A stretch of 64,000 bases of DNA from Metabacillus bambusae (lineage in GTDB: Bacteria > Bacillota > Bacilli > Bacillales > Bacillaceae). Below, piece by piece: positions 1-9,249 of this stretch. The stretch is from the NCBI RefSeq assembly GCF_017497975.1, contig NZ_JAGDEL010000007.1:62001-126000 (forward strand). The letters are read 5' to 3'. The position numbers and the translations under genes are program-made. The stretch's first letter is position 1, and each line of letters begins with the position of its first letter. The notes beneath the pieces were generated by a model. The model did no database searches. It was not told where the DNA came from and saw nothing but the letters and a program-made list of their open reading frames with translations.

Positions 1-1
1 T

Positions 2-322
2 CGTGTTGGTAGAACAGCACGTGCGGGGAGTTCGGGGATTGCTGTTACACTTTTTGATTCATCTGATGAGGATGCATTAAACAAATTAGAGAAATTAGGT
101 ATTGAATTTGTTAATAAAGATTTTGTCGGTGGGGAATGGAAAGATTTAGATGATCGCCAACGTCGTCAAAAGCGAAAAAGAGTTGCAGATGAAGCGGATG
201 TTTTAGCAAAAAGTATCGTCCAAAAACCTAAAAAGGTTAAACCAGGCTATAAAAAGAAAATGACTCGTGAAATGGACCAAATTAAAAAGAGAAAAAGAAG
301 ATTAGATAAAAAAAGCAGATAG
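2..322 (+). CDS. cshB: DEAD-box ATP-dependent RNA helicase, C-terminal fragment (CshB-like)
   Basis: The reading frame enters from the left edge and encodes the last 106 residues of a DEAD-box RNA helicase. The first residues read RVGRTARAG, which is conserved motif VI of helicase domain 2 (ATP hydrolysis and RNA unwinding). A strongly basic, Lys/Arg-rich tail follows, as in the cold-shock helicase CshB (YqfR). It lies directly upstream of nfo with an 11-bp gap, as in B. subtilis. The 5' part is outside the window, so the family assignment rests on motif VI, the tail and synteny. Confidence 0.88.
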   Translation, partial: RVGRTARAGSSGIAVTLFDSSDEDALNKLEKLGIEFVNKDFVGGEWKDLDDRQRRQKRKRVADEADVLAKSIVQKPKKVKPGYKKKMTREMDQIKKRKRRLDKKSR

Positions 323-333
323 GGGGAGAACTC

Positions 334-1227
334 ATGCTTAAAATTGGATCACATGTCTCAATGAGTGGTAAAAAAATGCTGTTAGCTGCAAGTGAAGAAG
401 CAGTTTCATACGGAGCAAATACATTCATGATTTACACAGGTGCACCTCAGAACACTAGACGTAAGAAAATTGAGGACTTAAATATTGAAGCTGGACAAGC
501 CCATATGAAGGAAAATGGAATTGATGAAATCGTCGTTCATGCGCCTTATATTATTAATATTGGCAATTCAACAAATCCAGCTACATTTGCGTTAGGTGTT
601 GATTTCCTCCGTTCAGAAATAGAGAGAACCCATGCTTTAGGTGCTAGACAAATTGTTCTTCATCCAGGGGCACATGTAGGAGCAGGTACAGAGGTTGGCA
701 TTAATAAGATTATTGAAGGCTTAAATGAGGTACTTGAACAAAATCAGGAAGTTCAAATCGCATTAGAAACAATGGCAGGAAAAGGTTCTGAATGTGGACG
801 TTCTTTTGATGAATTGGCTAAGATCATTGATGGTGTTACACATAACCAGCATTTATCAATCTGTTTTGATACATGTCACACACATGATGCTGGTTACGAT
901 ATCATAAATAACTTTGATGGAGTATTAGAGGAGTTTGATTCAATCATTGGTTTAGATCGTTTAAAGGTTTTGCACATTAATGATAGTAAGAATCCAAAGG
1001 GAGCTAGCAAAGACCGTCATGAAAATATTGGCTTCGGGCATATTGGTTTTGAAACGTTAAATAAGGTCATTCATCACCCGTCTTTAATAAATATCCCTAA
1101 AATACTTGAAACTCCATTTGTAGGTGAGGATAAAAAATACAAAAAACCTCCTTATAAATTTGAAATTAATATGTTCAAGGAACAGTCATTTGATGAAGGT
1201 CTATTAGATAAGATCATGAATCAATAA
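334..1227 (+). CDS. nfo: Endonuclease IV (apurinic/apyrimidinic endonuclease)
   Basis: This 297-residue protein is a metal-dependent AP endonuclease of base-excision repair; it cuts 5' of abasic sites and removes blocked 3' ends. The three-zinc ligand set is recognisable: His69 in VVHAPYI, His110 in VLHPGAH, Glu in [10 protein letters not shown], the cluster [13 protein letters not shown], then [10 protein letters not shown] and [13 protein letters not shown]. Length is typical for bacterial Nfo. The ATG start has AGGGGGAG 5–8 bases upstream. The gene is probably co-transcribed with the upstream helicase and ends at a strong bidirectional terminator. In B. subtilis this enzyme (YqfS) protects spores; the spore role here is inferred from homology. 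Confidence 0.97.
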   Translation: MLKIGSHVSMSGKKMLLAASEEAVSYGANTFMIYTGAPQNTRRKKIEDLNIEAGQAHMKENGIDEIVVHAPYIINIGNSTNPATFALGVDFLRSEIERTHALGARQIVLHPGAHVGAGTEVGINKIIEGLNEVLEQNQEVQIALETMAGKGSECGRSFDELAKIIDGVTHNQHLSICFDTCHTHDAGYDIINNFDGVLEEFDSIIGLDRLKVLHINDSKNPKGASKDRHENIGFGHIGFETLNKVIHHPSLINIPKILETPFVGEDKKYKKPPYKFEINMFKEQSFDEGLLDKIMNQ

Positions 1228-1301
1228 GATGATAAAAACATTTTGACATATACGTTTCATAGTGTTGTAAATATGTAATGCTAAAAAATTTTAACTAATC
1301 C

Positions 1302-1344
1302 GAAGAAAAGACAGATCAAAAGAAATTGATCCTGTCTTTTCTTC
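1302..1344. terminator. Bidirectional intrinsic terminator nfo / yqfT
   Basis: An 18-base arm beginning GAAGAAAAGACAG pairs with the arm ending CTGTCTTTTCTTC around a short A-rich loop. A-rich and T-rich flanks let it work for both converging genes. Confidence 0.85.
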
Positions 1345-1367
1345 ATTTATTCCATTCTAAGTACTTA

Positions 1368-1622
1368 TTAATTAGTGAATTTTTGAAAAATTTGATTAAC
1401 CTGTTGTGCAGTTTGTGGAGAGGTGATACTTGAAATTTTCTGTAATAATTGTTTTCTCTCGTTTTGATTAAAAATATTTATATTTTGACCATGCATGGCT
1501 TTTACAACCTCAACCGCTTGGGCTCGACCTATTGTAACATTAAATTGTTTTGCATACTGCATTAATTCCTCTACCGATATGTTGTTAAGCTTTTGGTTAA
1601 TAATTTTTTGAAATAAGATCAT
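1368..1622 (-). CDS. yqfT: DUF2624 family protein (YqfT)
   Basis: This is an 84-residue, mostly helical, soluble protein with no signal peptide or membrane segment. Its position, opposite in orientation and immediately after nfo, and its length match B. subtilis YqfT, a conserved protein of unknown function. I start it at the ATG that reads MILFQKII, because the AGGAGG site lies 7 bases upstream. Earlier in-frame starts (ATG at 1628, TTG at 1640) overlap or abut that site. Function is unknown. Confidence 0.8.
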   Translation of the reverse strand: MILFQKIINQKLNNISVEELMQYAKQFNVTIGRAQAVEVVKAMHGQNINIFNQNERKQLLQKISSITSPQTAQQVNQIFQKFTN

Positions 1623-1695
1623 TTCCATACCTCCTCTCAAACAATGTATGGAGGTTTATTTAAAATGTGCGATTTTTACGGTTGAATTTTCATCC

Positions 1696-1724
1696 TTTAC
1701 ATAGAGAATATATTTCTGTATAAT
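1696..1724 (+). promoter_or_regulatory. Sigma-A type promoter of the znuC-znuB-zur operon
   Basis: A TTTACA –35 (1696–1701) and a perfect TATAAT –10 (1719–1724) are separated by 17 bp, the ideal spacing. The predicted start near 1731 leaves a leader of about 70 nt before znuC. Confidence 0.7.
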
Positions 1725-1762
1725 TTATATGTTATAAACAATCGTGGATATTTACTAGATGT

Positions 1763-1783
1763 AAATCGGAACGATTCTTAATT
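1763..1783. promoter_or_regulatory. Candidate Zur box
   Basis: The 21-bp site starting AAATCGGAACGATT agrees at 14 of 20 informative positions with the Bacillus Zur operator (AAATCGTAAT-N-ATTACGATTT) as I recall it. It lies in the leader between the promoter and znuC, where a bound repressor could block elongation. The right half is weak, so this is a candidate only. Confidence 0.4.
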
Positions 1784-1800
1784 TGAAAAGGATGAAGTCA

Positions 1801-2562
1801 ATGAAGCAACCTATAATTGAAATAAATGATGTGAATTTCACATATGATCGGCAAAAAGTGTTAGAAGATATTAATATTACGATTGAACAAGGAAGTTTTG
1901 TTGGGCTTGTAGGTCCAAATGGATCAGGTAAAACAACCTTATTAAAATGCTTGTTAGGGTTACTAAAACCGCAGCAGGGAGAAATAAAGTTGTTTGGGCA
2001 AACGATACAAAAATTCAAGGATTGGCATAAAGTTGGCTTTGTTTCACAAAAAGCAAATAGCTTTAATACTGGTTTTCCTGCATCAGTTTTTGAAGTTGTT
2101 TCGAGCGGTTTAACATCCAAGTTAGGTTTATTCAAATTTATGAGTCCAAAAGACCGTAAGCATGTCGATGAAGCAATTGAAGCTGTAGGATTAGGCAAGT
2201 TTGCAAAAAGGAACATTGGAGAGCTTTCAGGGGGCCAGCAGCAACGTGCATTTATTGCTCGTGCAATTGTAAGTAATCCTAAGTTATTGATATTAGATGA
2301 GCCAACAGTAGGTGTCGATTCACAAACCGTTCATAACTTTTATGAAATGCTAACGCATTTGAATAGAGATTTGGGGATTACGTTAATTTTAGTTACGCAT
2401 GATGTGGGAACAATCACAGATAAGGTAACACATGTGGCTTGTATTAATAAATATCTACATTTTCATGGTAACTCTAGAGAATTTGAATTATTAAAGGATG
2501 ATGAGATGTCTGATTTTTATGGACACTCATTACATGTGTTGACACATGACCACTCCCATTAA
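1801..2562 (+). CDS. znuC: Zinc ABC transporter ATP-binding protein ZnuC
   Basis: This 253-residue ATPase would energise zinc uptake. Walker A GPNGSGKTT is at about residues 38–46, the signature LSGGQQQR at about 142–149 and Walker B LLILDEP at about 162–168. The C-terminus is His-rich (HSLHVLTHDHSH), consistent with metal handling. The ATG chosen has AAGGAT about 9 bases upstream; a TTG 18 bases earlier lacks a site. It is followed after 15 bp by the permease gene and then zur, so the three form one operon. No substrate-binding ZnuA gene lies here; it must be encoded elsewhere. Confidence 0.9.
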   Translation: MKQPIIEINDVNFTYDRQKVLEDINITIEQGSFVGLVGPNGSGKTTLLKCLLGLLKPQQGEIKLFGQTIQKFKDWHKVGFVSQKANSFNTGFPASVFEVVSSGLTSKLGLFKFMSPKDRKHVDEAIEAVGLGKFAKRNIGELSGGQQQRAFIARAIVSNPKLLILDEPTVGVDSQTVHNFYEMLTHLNRDLGITLILVTHDVGTITDKVTHVACINKYLHFHGNSREFELLKDDEMSDFYGHSLHVLTHDHSH

Positions 2563-2577
2563 TGGAGGATATAAAAA

Positions 2578-3420
2578 ATGGTAAGCAGTCTCTTTGAATA
2601 TGAATTTTTACAAAATGCATTTTTATCAGGTATGTTAATTGGATTAATTGCACCGCTGTTAGGCGTGTTTGTAGTTGTAAGACGAATGTCTCTAATTGCT
2701 GATGCATTAAGTCATGTGACGTTAGCAGGAATTGCAGCAAGCTTGTTACTTGAGAAAAAGGTTGCTGCATTTGCTGGCTTAAACCCTATTTATTTAGGAA
2801 TGGCTTTTTCTGTAACGGGATCTCTTTTCATTGAAAAGCTTCGTACAGTTTATAAGCATTACCAAGAACTTGCAATTCCAATCATCTTATCTAGTGGTGT
2901 AGGTATTAGTGTAATTTTTATTTCATTAGCTGATGGTTTTAATACAGATCTTTTTAGCTATTTATTCGGTAGTATTAGCGCAGTTAGCCGCACAGATTTA
3001 TATGTAATAATAGCGATAACAGTCTTTGTTATTGGTACCATCTTTCTTCTTTATAAGGAACTATTCTTGTTATCATTTGATGAAGAACATGCAACAGCAT
3101 CTGGTATCCATGCAAAATGGATTCACTTCATTTTTATATTAATTGTCGCATTGGTTATTGCTGGTTCAATGAGGATTGTTGGAATTTTACTTGTTTCCTC
3201 GTTAATGACATTACCAGTTGCAGCGAGTATTCGAATTGCAAAAGGCTTTAAACAAACCATTTTCTTTTCTGTACTATTTGGTGAACTTTCTGTTATTATT
3301 GGATTAATCCTAGCTTATTATTTAGATTTAGCACCAGGTGGAACAATCGTTATATTATCTGTATTTATTCTTATCTTAGCTATATTATGGACAAAATTAA
3401 CAAAGGGGAAAGTTTCATGA
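2578..3420 (+). CDS. znuB: Zinc ABC transporter permease ZnuB
   Basis: This 280-residue integral membrane protein has about eight hydrophobic segments and belongs to the ABC-3 family of Mn/Zn/Fe permeases. The early sequence [20 protein letters not shown] is typical of the family. It pairs with ZnuC immediately upstream. The stop codon overlaps the zur start by 4 bp (ATGA), implying translational coupling. The specificity for zinc is inferred from the linked Zur regulator; manganese permeases of the same fold look similar. Confidence 0.9.
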   Translation: MVSSLFEYEFLQNAFLSGMLIGLIAPLLGVFVVVRRMSLIADALSHVTLAGIAASLLLEKKVAAFAGLNPIYLGMAFSVTGSLFIEKLRTVYKHYQELAIPIILSSGVGISVIFISLADGFNTDLFSYLFGSISAVSRTDLYVIIAITVFVIGTIFLLYKELFLLSFDEEHATASGIHAKWIHFIFILIVALVIAGSMRIVGILLVSSLMTLPVAASIRIAKGFKQTIFFSVLFGELSVIIGLILAYYLDLAPGGTIVILSVFILILAILWTKLTKGKVS

Positions 3421-3827
3421 ATGTTCAAGAAGCTCTCGACTTATTAAAAGAAAAAGGCTACAAATACACAAGTAAAAGAGAAGAAATGCTCCAGCTTTTT
3501 GCTGATTACGATAAATACTTAACTGCAAAAGATGTATTAGAGTCATTAAAGGATGATTATCCAGGTTTAAGCTTTGATACGATTTATAGAAATTTATCAT
3601 TGTTTGCTGATTTGGGAATTTTTGAAATGACTGAGTTATCTGGTGAAAAGCATTTCAGATTTACTTGTGATACAAAGCACCATCATCATCATTTTATTTG
3701 TTTACAATGTGGGAAAACAAAAGAAATACCTGGGTGTCCAATGGGGAACCTAGAAGAAAACTTAGCCGGATATGATATTAGTGGCCATAAGTTTGAAATA
3801 TATGGGACATGTCCACAATGCAATTAA
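3417..3827 (+). CDS. zur: Fur-family zinc-responsive repressor Zur
   Basis: This 136-residue Fur-family protein has an N-terminal winged helix with the recognition-helix stretch [10 protein letters not shown], then a metal-binding dimerisation domain. Two CxxC pairs (Cys95/Cys98 in CLQCG and Cys132/Cys135 in CPQC) form the structural zinc site. The HHHHHF run precedes the first pair. The ATG start overlaps the znuB stop; AAGGGGAA lies upstream. Being in the operon it probably controls, it would give autoregulated zinc uptake. PerR or Fur are alternatives, but synteny with B. subtilis zur (YqfV) and the linked transporter favour Zur. Confidence 0.9.
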   Translation: MNVQEALDLLKEKGYKYTSKREEMLQLFADYDKYLTAKDVLESLKDDYPGLSFDTIYRNLSLFADLGIFEMTELSGEKHFRFTCDTKHHHHHFICLQCGKTKEIPGCPMGNLEENLAGYDISGHKFEIYGTCPQCN

Positions 3828-3830
3828 AAA

Positions 3831-3866
3831 AGGGCTCTGACAACTGATGTCAGAGCCCTATATTTA
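3831..3866 (+). terminator. Intrinsic terminator after zur
   Basis: A perfect 12-bp stem (AGGGCTCTGACA with its complement) closes a 5-base loop. Only a short T-rich stretch follows. Confidence 0.8.
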
Positions 3867-3869
3867 GGT

Positions 3870-4056
3870 TTAGGAATTTTATAATTCTTTTCCTGTGGTT
3901 AAGCGTTTTGACGTCCAGCTCCAGCGCCTAGTGAACTTCACACCCCTTATACGCTAAGTCAACATCGAATCGCATACGTTCTTCGTGTTTCCTTTATCTC
4001 ATACGGAGTGCTCTTGTTTCTCGTCGCTGTTCAAGGCACTTGTGTGCTTTTGGTCC
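3870..4056. repeat. Dispersed structured repeat, copy 1
   Basis: The element begins with an ATTTTATAATTC-like AT palindrome, then CTGTGGTTAAGCG and CCAGCTCCAGCGCCTAG. It ends with GCTGTTCAAGGCACTTG and a GCTTTTGGTCC-like tail. The same two ends occur at about 25124–25300 with an unrelated middle. It carries no reading frame and lies between zur and yqfW. It looks like a non-autonomous repeat family with conserved termini. Confidence 0.6.
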
Positions 4057-4629
4057 TTATAAAACTTTCACATCATACCATTGATTTACCCAGTCTTTAG
4101 CTTCTAGCCAATGATCCACACGGACAACTCCGCTTGGTACGGGATCTTGGTTATAAGGAGTATTAAAAAGTATAACTGGGATTTGATGCTCTTCACTAAT
4201 CATACAAGCATTATCGTGCTTGTCCTCAAAAAAGATTGAAATTTCATTGTTTTTCACAGCTTCAAGCTTATCATGACTACCAATTAATTCAATATGATGA
4301 TAGAAAAGCTCGTTTTCTTTAAACCAATCGTAGGTTATATCGAGTAAATGCTTTCTTCTTGCACTAATAAATAAAAGCTGATGCTGCTCCTTCCAATTAT
4401 CTAAAACGGCTTTAGCATGTAAGGCAAGAGGTGCTTCTTTATAAATAATTGGTTCGAACTCATCCATCCATTTCCAAAATTCTACCTCGGTTATATTTAA
4501 TACCTTTGTTAAATCATATTGCTTTAAATCATTATATGTTAGGGTTTTATTAAATGATTTATTTAGATAAGGTACAAACGTCTTAGGGTCTGTAATTGTA
4601 CCATCAATATCAATTCCTAGTCGTAACAT
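4057..4629 (-). CDS. yqfW: HAD-superfamily nucleotidase (YqfW, 5'(3')-deoxyribonucleotidase-like)
   Basis: This 190-residue protein starts MLRLGIDIDGTITDP, the DxDGT catalytic motif I of haloacid-dehalogenase phosphatases (Asp nucleophile at residue 7). Motif II is LLFISARR at about 85–92, and a FFEDKHDNA acidic motif IV lies near 132–140. It matches B. subtilis YqfW in size and position, a putative nucleotidase. The natural substrate is unknown; dephosphorylation of a nucleotide or small phosphometabolite in the cytosol is the family expectation. It is transcribed alone, away from yqfX. Confidence 0.85.
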   Translation of the reverse strand: MLRLGIDIDGTITDPKTFVPYLNKSFNKTLTYNDLKQYDLTKVLNITEVEFWKWMDEFEPIIYKEAPLALHAKAVLDNWKEQHQLLFISARRKHLLDITYDWFKENELFYHHIELIGSHDKLEAVKNNEISIFFEDKHDNACMISEEHQIPVILFNTPYNQDPVPSGVVRVDHWLEAKDWVNQWYDVKVL

Positions 4630-4771
4630 GATATGCTCTCTCCTTCGTTGCTTCCTATTAGTAGTGTACCATAATCAATTTTCAAACGAACAGAAAAGAT
4701 TTACAGTTATAGTTCGTCATCGTTAGCTCATACTATAAATGCTCCTTTATATATGAAAGGAAGGGATCTTA

Positions 4772-5167
4772 ATGGCAGACGAAAATAAGTTCGATAATCA
4801 AGAACGTGATCGTTTTGACAACCCTGATTACAAGGGATTCACGCCACTAGATCAAGAAATAGAAGATGATTTTAAAGAAGAGACTGCAGCAGAAATAGCC
4901 GCACCAGTGAACTTAAGAAGAGACTATGCTGTAGTTGACAGAGAAGCCGATCGTGATGAAGTAGTGGGCGAAGGCAGAGGGATGGGGTATTTAGCTTTAG
5001 CGCTTTCTATTATTTCACTGTTTATTTTACCTGTTATTTTAGGAGCTGCAGGTATAATTGTTGGCTTTATTGCACGTAGAAGAGGAGCAAATGCTTTAGG
5101 CGCATGGGCAATTGGAATTGGTGCAATTTCCATCATTTTAGGAATATTTATCATGCCATTTTTCTAA
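4772..5167 (+). CDS. yqfX: DUF4190-like membrane protein (YqfX)
   Basis: This 131-residue protein has a long acidic, hydrophilic N-terminal half (about residues 1–70). Two closely spaced hydrophobic segments follow (about 71–95 and 105–130) with a short RRRGANALG loop, the layout of DUF4190 proteins. Size and position match B. subtilis YqfX. The start ATG has GAAAGGAAGGG upstream. Function is unknown; the acidic domain would face the cytosol if the hairpin inserts with both ends inside. Confidence 0.75.
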   Translation: MADENKFDNQERDRFDNPDYKGFTPLDQEIEDDFKEETAAEIAAPVNLRRDYAVVDREADRDEVVGEGRGMGYLALALSIISLFILPVILGAAGIIVGFIARRRGANALGAWAIGIGAISIILGIFIMPFF

Positions 5168-5245
5168 AATGGACTGACAGAACGATTGTAGGGATTGACC
5201 TCATATGGTCAATCCCTAAATTAGTTAAAAAGGAGAAAGTCATGT

Positions 5246-5482
5246 ATGAATAGATATGAGGCAAATGAAAAAATTCAGAAATCACTAGGTAAACATGGAC
5301 CTGATCCAAAGCAACAAGAAAATGAAACATATACGGCAAATTATGCAATTCAAAATCGTTTTTATGAAGAAAATGAGGTAGAGGATAATATTGATACCAC
5401 TTTGTCCACGAGCAGTAATATTGGAGCTGTGCTGCTACCGGTTGAGGATGAAGAGAAAGATAAAAAAAAGAATTTCAAATGA
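5246..5482 (+). CDS. Hypothetical hydrophilic protein, 78 aa
   Basis: This is a small soluble protein rich in Asn, Glu and Lys with no recognisable domain, signal or membrane segment. An AAAGGAG site lies about 10 bases upstream. A nearer ATG at 5240 opens only a three-codon frame, so 5246 is the likely start. It shares the bidirectional terminator with ispG. I do not recognise the family; it could be a lineage-specific sporulation or stress protein, but nothing in the sequence shows that. Confidence 0.6.
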   Translation: MNRYEANEKIQKSLGKHGPDPKQQENETYTANYAIQNRFYEENEVEDNIDTTLSTSSNIGAVLLPVEDEEKDKKKNFK

Positions 5483-5487
5483 CAATA

Positions 5488-5525
5488 AAAAAGGTAGTAA
5501 ATACCACAAGTATTTTCTACCTTTT
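5488..5525. terminator. Bidirectional terminator between the 78-aa gene and ispG
   Basis: The stem AAAAGGTAG…TAC pairs with GTA…CTACCTTTT around CACAA, with A and T runs on opposite sides, serving converging genes. Confidence 0.8.
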
Positions 5526-5531
5526 ACTTTT

Positions 5532-6638
5532 TTATGCTTTAAGCTTTTCAGCTTCCTGCTTTGCATAATGCTCTTCAGCAATTTTATCGATTTCCTTTTT
5601 CAGTTCCTCAACCATAGTTTCTTCAGGAACCTTACGGACAATTTCACCTTTACGGAATAAAAGCCCTTCACCACGTGCTCCAGCTATTCCAATATCTGCT
5701 TCACGTGCTTCACCTGGTCCGTTTACAGCACAACCTAATACTGCAACTTTAATTGGTGCTTTGATTTTTGCTATATATTCCTCAACTTCATTTGCAATAC
5801 TGATTAAGTCGATCTCAATTCGTCCACATGTTGGACATGAAATTAATGTTGCGGCATTCGCAGCTAAACCAAATGATTTTAAAAGCTCACGTGCAACTTT
5901 TACTTCTTCAACTGGATCTGCGCTTAAAGATATACGAAGGGTGTTTCCAATCCCTTTGTTTAAAATAACACCTAGACCCGCAGCACTTTTAACTGTTCCA
6001 GCAAAAAGTGTTCCTGATTCAGTAATTCCAAGATGTAAAGGATAATCAAACGCCTTAGCAGCTTTTTCATAAGCTTCTATCGCTAAGTTTACATCAGAGG
6101 CTTTCATGGAAACGATGATATCATGGAAATCTAAATCTTCAAGTATTTTAATGTGATGTAGTGCACTTTCGACCATCCCATCAGCTGTCGGATAACCGTA
6201 TTTTTCAAGGATTCTTTTTTCAAGAGATCCTGCATTTACACCAATTCTTATTGGGATGTTTCGTTCTTTTGCTGCTTTCACAACAGCTTCAACTTTTTCT
6301 TTTCTCCCAATATTACCTGGGTTAATTCTTATTTTATCTGCTCCACCTTCAATCGCTTTTAGAGCAAGTTTATAGTCAAAATGAATATCTACAACAAGAG
6401 GAAGATTAATTCTTTTTTTTATTTCAGCAATTGCATTTGCGGCACGTTCATCTGGACATGCTACACGCACAATCTGACATCCTGCTTCCTCTAAACGATT
6501 GATTTCAGCAACTGTTGCTTCGACATCATGTGTTTTTGTGGTTGTCATGCTTTGAATAACAACCTCATTATTTCCACCAATCGTTAAATTTCCCACTTTA
6601 ACAGGACGGGTTTTAGTACGATGTATGATTTCACTCAC
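5532..6638 (-). CDS. ispG: 4-hydroxy-3-methylbut-2-en-1-yl diphosphate synthase (flavodoxin)
   Basis: IspG (GcpE) reduces methylerythritol cyclodiphosphate to HMBPP in the MEP isoprenoid pathway, using a [4Fe-4S] cluster. The N-terminal TIM barrel is clear ([26 protein letters not shown]). Cluster cysteines lie in SCPTCGR and [10 protein letters not shown] near the C-terminus. I start at the GTG reading [15 protein letters not shown], because AAGGAG lies upstream and the known protein begins there; that gives 368 residues. A longer frame to an ATG at 6683 adds 15 residues with no homology. The gene stands alone in orientation, as B. subtilis yqfY does. Confidence 0.95.
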   Translation of the reverse strand: MSEIIHRTKTRPVKVGNLTIGGNNEVVIQSMTTTKTHDVEATVAEINRLEEAGCQIVRVACPDERAANAIAEIKKRINLPLVVDIHFDYKLALKAIEGGADKIRINPGNIGRKEKVEAVVKAAKERNIPIRIGVNAGSLEKRILEKYGYPTADGMVESALHHIKILEDLDFHDIIVSMKASDVNLAIEAYEKAAKAFDYPLHLGITESGTLFAGTVKSAAGLGVILNKGIGNTLRISLSADPVEEVKVARELLKSFGLAANAATLISCPTCGRIEIDLISIANEVEEYIAKIKAPIKVAVLGCAVNGPGEAREADIGIAGARGEGLLFRKGEIVRKVPEETMVEELKKEIDKIAEEHYAKQEAEKLKA

Positions 6639-6782
6639 GTGTAAATCGCTCCTTAAAAATAAGTTTATATCTCTGTTCTTCATTATCTTTAATTAATGAT
6701 ACTTGACCTCGATTATTTTTTCTAGTAAATGCACTTCCCACAACTCATTTTACAGGGAGTAATAATAAATGACAAGGATCAT

Positions 6783-7115
6783 CTATTGTTTATAATCCGG
6801 AAAACGGTATGTTTCACCTAGTAATATTGATTCAGCCTTCACATTTTCATTTAAAGCTTCAAAATCCTCAATAATTTGTTCAATTGAGGTAGGGAGAGTA
6901 CCGTGAAATCGTTCTATTATGGATAAAACCGTATCACCTTGTTTAATTTTTACTTCAAAATACGGAATTGTAGGACTTTTTTCATTATTAACAGATGATG
7001 TTCGAGTTTCCACGCTATTTGTCATACTAAAAGCAGGAAGTGTCCCGATTTGAAAGTCATAATAAATAATATAACAAAGGAAAAGACCTATTATTAATAA
7101 CGAAATTCGTTTCAT
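6783..7115 (-). CDS. yqfZ: Exported or membrane-anchored LysM protein (YqfZ)
   Basis: This 110-residue protein has an N-terminal hydrophobic segment (about residues 4–20, LLIIGLFLCYIIYYD), then a short linker and a single LysM-type domain (about 53–107, VKIKQGDTVLSIIERF to ETYRFPDY). LysM binds peptidoglycan, so the protein probably sits at the outer face of the membrane or in the wall. Its position next to ispG and its size match B. subtilis YqfZ. Its function is unknown. Confidence 0.8.
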   Translation of the reverse strand: MKRISLLIIGLFLCYIIYYDFQIGTLPAFSMTNSVETRTSSVNNEKSPTIPYFEVKIKQGDTVLSIIERFHGTLPTSIEQIIEDFEALNENVKAESILLGETYRFPDYKQ

Positions 7116-7241
7116 TTTTCTGCCTCCAATATCGTATTAACCCATACATATGCTTGTCCAAGTAATTTATTCCATTAAAAAATATAATTTAGCGTTAATA
7201 GTAAAAAGGATTCGCGACTTTTCGACTAAATACAACAAAAA

Positions 7242-7284
7242 TTTACAATAGATTTACACTTCCTTAATATTTCCCTGTCATAAT
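7242..7284 (+). promoter_or_regulatory. PhoP-box-like tandem repeats upstream of the chemoreceptor
   Basis: Four hexamers spaced at exactly 11 bp (starts at 7242, 7253, 7264, 7275) read TTTACA, TTTACA, TTAATA and CTGTCA. The first three match the TT(A/T/C)ACA direct repeats bound by PhoP, and they resemble the array in front of pstS in this window. A CATAAT hexamer at 7279–7284 could be the –10. The call rests on pattern and period only. Confidence 0.5.
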
Positions 7285-7313
7285 TTTTAATGAATTGTAG
7301 ATAGGGGTGAAAT

Positions 7314-9080
7314 ATGAAGAAATTAAAAAACTTAGTCAATAAAACAAACGAAATAAAACAAAAGCTTCATAAAAAAAGACAGAAAAAGCAACAAACAGAG
7401 TATAAACAAACAATTTTTTCTAAAATCTCTCTTCAATCGAGATTAATTATTTTAGTTCTCTTCCTCTTATTATCTTCCATTAGTGTTGTCGGATTTACAG
7501 CATATAGTGAGTCAAAAGACACAACGATGAAAATTATCGAAGAACGACTTTACAGAGAAGTAAATACAACCTCTGATATTGTGAAAAATTTGGCCTTTGC
7601 ATATGTAGGAGATGAGGATGAATTTTCAAAAAGAGTGGATGATGTTGTTATACCAGGACAATCCGCTGCATTAATACAAGATGGATTACCAGCAAAATTC
7701 TTCCTAGTGTCAAAAGATGGTGCTGTACCAATGGATATCAATAAGGAACCAGGAGTTACGATTTCTGATGAGTTAGTAAAAGCTATATTGGAAAAAGATC
7801 ATGGTGTTCTACATAAGAAGATCGATGGAATCGACTTTACGTTATCTTTTAAGGAAATACAGGAATTAAAAGGATATTATGTAATTCTTGTACCGACAAA
7901 TAACTATATGGAGCCTGTAAATCACCTTGCTAATTTTATTGGTATTGTTGTTTTAATAAGTGTTGTAATTACAACAGCCGTTTTATTTATACTTGTAAGA
8001 AGTTTAACAAAACCTTTATCCACGCTACAGAATGCAATGAGAGAAGTTAGGTATGGAGACTTATCAAACGACATTAAATTATCGACTAATATTCCTGAAA
8101 TATACTCCTTAAATAAAAGCTTTAACCAAATGATGAAACAAATGCGTGAAATGATTACTCATATAAATGGAACAACGACAGAGCTTTTTACAACAGGTAA
8201 GCACTTGAGGGAGGCATCAGATGATGTAATGCTCCAAAATGGTCAACTTGTAGAAGCAATCAAGGTTGTAAAAACAGGAGCAGAACAAACAGCTACCAGC
8301 TCAGATGATAATGTTGTGACATTTCAAAAAATGAAAAGTGATATAACGCTTATTCTTCAAAATATGGAATATGTATTTAATAGTGCATCAGATATGAATT
8401 ATTCTGCTGTTAAAGGGGAAAGTAGGATTTCTCAAATGATTCATTCAATGAATGAATTTGATCAAGAATTTACAAAAATGACGACAACAATTAAAGGAGT
8501 TAGAGACAACTCGATCGTTATTACTAAGGTTGTTAGTATTATTCAATCGATTGCAGAACAAACAAAACTACTAGCTTTAAATGCTACAATTGAAGCTGCG
8601 CGTGCAGGTGAAGCGGGTAAGGGCTTTGCGGTAGTTGCAAATGAAGTTCGTAAACTTGCTGATCAATCTTCTAAAGCAACTGAGGAAATTACTCATTCGA
8701 TTCAAATGATGGAAAGGATTTCAGATCAAGCTAACAATGAATTTGAAACGATGTTAGGTAATATCCAGTCACACCTTGTTGTTGCAGAAGAGTCAAAAGA
8801 AGCTTTTGATCTGTTAATGACAGAAATATCGAAGGTGAATGGAAAGCTATCTGGTATGAAGGACTACCTGCAGGAACTAAACAGATCACTTCCAAGAATG
8901 GAACAATCTTCAGAAAGTTTTGTTTCGATTTCACAGGAAACATTAGCAAGTGCAGAGCAAATGCTTTCTTCATCAGAAGGACAAATAACTCAAATCAATC
9001 GTACTCATGAAATGGGTTTAATTCTTACAGATTTATCAAAGACATTATCTGAAAGTACAAAACAATTCAAAGTGAAATAA
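7314..9080 (+). CDS. Methyl-accepting chemotaxis protein
   Basis: This is a 588-residue transmembrane chemoreceptor. The N-terminus is Lys-rich and cytosolic (about 1–42). TM1 is at about 43–67 ([17 protein letters not shown]), an extracellular Cache-like sensor at 68–205, TM2 at about 207–228, a HAMP domain beginning [11 protein letters not shown], and a long signalling coiled coil. The hairpin tip that docks CheA/CheW is intact ([19 protein letters not shown]). The ATG has TAGGGGTG upstream. It is a single-gene unit between yqfZ and yqgB, where B. subtilis has no chemoreceptor. PhoP-like repeats upstream suggest phosphate control. Its ligand is unknown. Confidence 0.93.
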   Translation: MKKLKNLVNKTNEIKQKLHKKRQKKQQTEYKQTIFSKISLQSRLIILVLFLLLSSISVVGFTAYSESKDTTMKIIEERLYREVNTTSDIVKNLAFAYVGDEDEFSKRVDDVVIPGQSAALIQDGLPAKFFLVSKDGAVPMDINKEPGVTISDELVKAILEKDHGVLHKKIDGIDFTLSFKEIQELKGYYVILVPTNNYMEPVNHLANFIGIVVLISVVITTAVLFILVRSLTKPLSTLQNAMREVRYGDLSNDIKLSTNIPEIYSLNKSFNQMMKQMREMITHINGTTTELFTTGKHLREASDDVMLQNGQLVEAIKVVKTGAEQTATSSDDNVVTFQKMKSDITLILQNMEYVFNSASDMNYSAVKGESRISQMIHSMNEFDQEFTKMTTTIKGVRDNSIVITKVVSIIQSIAEQTKLLALNATIEAARAGEAGKGFAVVANEVRKLADQSSKATEEITHSIQMMERISDQANNEFETMLGNIQSHLVVAEESKEAFDLLMTEISKVNGKLSGMKDYLQELNRSLPRMEQSSESFVSISQETLASAEQMLSSSEGQITQINRTHEMGLILTDLSKTLSESTKQFKVK

Positions 9081-9191
9081 TATGGCTTCTTGCTACAAGT
9101 TAGTTAACAAGCGATAAGAGCTCGTAGATAGGCTAAATACGGCACGCAGAGCTTTGTATGAAAAACAACAAGTATTGTGGAAATAACCAAT

Positions 9192-9225
9192 AATAAAAAC
9201 GCGGGAATAACCCCGCGTTTTTATT
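9192..9225. terminator. Bidirectional terminator, chemoreceptor / yqgB
   Basis: A perfect 14-bp stem, AATAAAAACGCGGG with its complement, encloses a 6-base loop and is bordered by T and A runs. Confidence 0.9.
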
Positions 9226-9249
9226 TGCAAGAATTTAAATTATAGTTTT

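Noticed and set aside
1749-1765. ATTTAC-TAGAT-GTAAAT palindrome upstream of znuC
   Set aside because: It resembles no Zur, Fur or PerR consensus that I know; the Zur-like site overlapping it on the right is a better candidate.
1755-2216. 153-codon frame antisense to znuC
   Set aside because: It is the mirror of a well-conserved ABC ATPase, without a ribosome binding site or protein-like features.
7218-7244. Sigma-D promoter for the chemoreceptor gene (TAAA-N15-…)
   Set aside because: TAAA is present but the following octamer does not resemble GCCGATAT.
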